A stretch of DNA of 53,811 nt from assembly GCA_026390445.1 (NCBI GenBank), contig JAPLFX010000028.1, forward strand, positions 1 to 53,811. The letters are read 5' to 3'. Both the position numbers and the translations under genes were made by a program. The stretch comes from Pseudomonadota bacterium. GTDB taxonomy: Bacteria; Bdellovibrionota_B; Oligoflexia; Oligoflexales; CAIYRB01. Below, piece after piece: positions 52,977 to 53,811 of the stretch; position 1 is the first letter of the stretch; every line of letters starts with the position of its first letter. The notes under the pieces were generated by a model, which made no database searches, was not told the DNA's origin, and saw only the letters and a list, made by a program, of their open reading frames with translations.

Positions 52977-53777
52977 ATGTGGGGAGAACTGGCCCTGAGC
53001 CTGCAGCAGGGAAATGGCTATGTGCTCAGCATTCTAGCTTTGGGATTCTTAGCAACGATCGTCATGTTCGAACGCATCATTATGCTGCAGCTCGTTTATC
53101 ACATCGACTTCGTGAAATTTTTAGCGAACCTGAAAAAGATGGTCAACGCCGAGGACCTGACGCGCGCCATCACACTCTGTAAAAACACTTCTGGGACGTC
53201 CCTGCCACATATCGCATCACGCGCTCTCGAGGCGGCAGAAGCTGACCCAAGCAAGGTTCGAGGTACCATTGAAGAGGAAGCCATCGACTTCCTGCCGCAG
53301 ATCGACAAGCGTCTGGCCATCCTTCCTGCGATCACTTTGATGATCATGCTCGTCGGCATTCTCGGAACAATTGACTCACTCTGGACTGCGTTTCAGTCTA
53401 TTGACGTACTGGATTCAGCAAAAAAGCAGGCGACGCTAGCCCAAGGTATCGCTGGTTCATTGAGCCCGACTGCCCTCGGTCTAGTTTTTGGCATGATGCT
53501 TCTCGCTGGTTATCACGTACTGAAAGGTATGGCCGCGAACCTCACCGACCGACTTCACCACGGCGTGACGGTTTTGCTCAATCTCCTTGCACCTCAAGAA
53601 GCGGCATATTTTATGCCAGGCCCAGCTCAGATCCAAGAATCAACTAGTACAGCTAGCGCTCCAAGACCTGAAGTTGACTATAATGCCGGCGCCAAAGAAG
53701 CGTCCGAAGTTCATGCAGATGAGAGTTTTGATGATGTATCAGTCGAGGATATCAAGGACGAAGAAGAGATTATCTGA
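52977..53777 (+). CDS. MotA/TolQ/ExbB proton-channel family protein
   Basis: A 266-residue inner-membrane protein of the TolQ/ExbB/MotA-type motors, which use proton flow to drive a partner across the periplasm. Three helices are visible: about 12-36, 135-158 and 178-202. The family core is LVGILGTIDSLWTAFQSID followed by AQGIAGSLSPTALGLVFGM. The C-terminus after about 220 is a long acidic, disordered tail (DESFDDVSVEDIKDEEEII), which is unusual. The start at 52977 follows GGGAG; the upstream frame to 52926 lacks one. A partner such as ExbD/TolR is expected next but lies beyond the window. Confidence 0.93.
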   Translation: MWGELALSLQQGNGYVLSILALGFLATIVMFERIIMLQLVYHIDFVKFLANLKKMVNAEDLTRAITLCKNTSGTSLPHIASRALEAAEADPSKVRGTIEEEAIDFLPQIDKRLAILPAITLMIMLVGILGTIDSLWTAFQSIDVLDSAKKQATLAQGIAGSLSPTALGLVFGMMLLAGYHVLKGMAANLTDRLHHGVTVLLNLLAPQEAAYFMPGPAQIQESTSTASAPRPEVDYNAGAKEASEVHADESFDDVSVEDIKDEEEII

Positions 53778-53811
53778 TGATCATTGGTCGATGCCTGCTG
53801 TGTTATTTGGC
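53777..53811 (+). CDS. Possible start of next gene, cut by window edge
   Basis: An ATG at 53777 overlaps the TolQ-like stop codon (TGATG) and stays open to the end of the window (MIIGRCLLCYL). By position a TolR/ExbD-type partner is expected, but eleven residues are too few to name it and no strong ribosome site is seen. Confidence 0.25.
   Translation, partial: MIIGRCLLCYL

Noticed and set aside
1-53811. tRNA, rRNA, CRISPR, insertion sequences, integrase, attachment sites and riboswitches
   Set aside because: I looked through each intergenic stretch and saw no T-loop-like sequence, no regular repeat-spacer array and no transposase or integrase domain. Structured RNAs without such marks would be missed without a covariance search.

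Overview
This is a gene-dense chromosomal window of about 53.8 kb with 43 complete protein-coding genes. I see no rRNA, tRNA, CRISPR array, insertion sequence or phage gene. The organism is a Gram-negative bacterium: there are lipobox signal peptides, LolA/LolCDE-type proteins, outer-membrane beta-barrels and a TolQ/ExbB motor protein. TrmFO, a subtilase with a Cys-plus-hydrophobic C-terminal tail, many secreted lipoproteins of unknown function, and FHA/HD-GYP and PilZ proteins fit a Bdellovibrionota/Oligoflexia or myxobacterial-grade lineage. That placement is inferred from gene content and was not tested with a tree.

Layout. 1-5.2 kb: YqeY, a secreted subtilisin-like protease, TrmFO, a receiver-like protein without a phosphoacceptor Asp, a TetR regulator and a small conserved-looking protein. 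5.4-10.9 kb: phosphatidylserine decarboxylase overlapping a very divergent pyruvate kinase homologue, then pgk-tpiA on the opposite strand, then glutathione synthetase. 10.9-16.3 kb: a divergent cluster with an outer-membrane barrel and a LolD-type ATPase on one strand and a LolA-like carrier and two LolC/E-type permeases on the other. This looks like a complete inner-to-outer-membrane trafficking route. 16.4-26.2 kb: a small Pro-rich exported protein, an FKBP lipoprotein, alaS, three exported proteins (one a matrixin metalloprotease) and valS. 26.3-31.9 kb: a trypsin-like protease, queE with a class-III aminotransferase, a membrane protein, and the downstream part of an ileS-aminopeptidase-lipoate ligase operon. 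31.9-40.7 kb: ileS (eukaryote-like type), an exported protein, an ABC-F protein, and GlpD coupled to an EEP-family phosphatase. 40.7-49.8 kb: PilZ, a large modular lipoprotein, and a fadI-fadJ beta-oxidation operon whose third gene is an M1-peptidase-like protein with lost zinc ligands fused to a probable barrel. 49.8 kb to end: a PAP2 phosphatase, a small membrane-anchored protein, an FHA-GAF-HD-GYP protein and a TolQ/ExbB homologue.

The genes are mostly housekeeping (tRNA charging and modification, central carbon, lipid metabolism) mixed with an unusually large set of envelope and exported proteins. The points most worth following are the Lol-like divergent cluster, the proteins that keep an enzyme fold but change catalytic residues (pyruvate kinase, M1 peptidase, response regulator), and the pair of hairpins in front of alaS.
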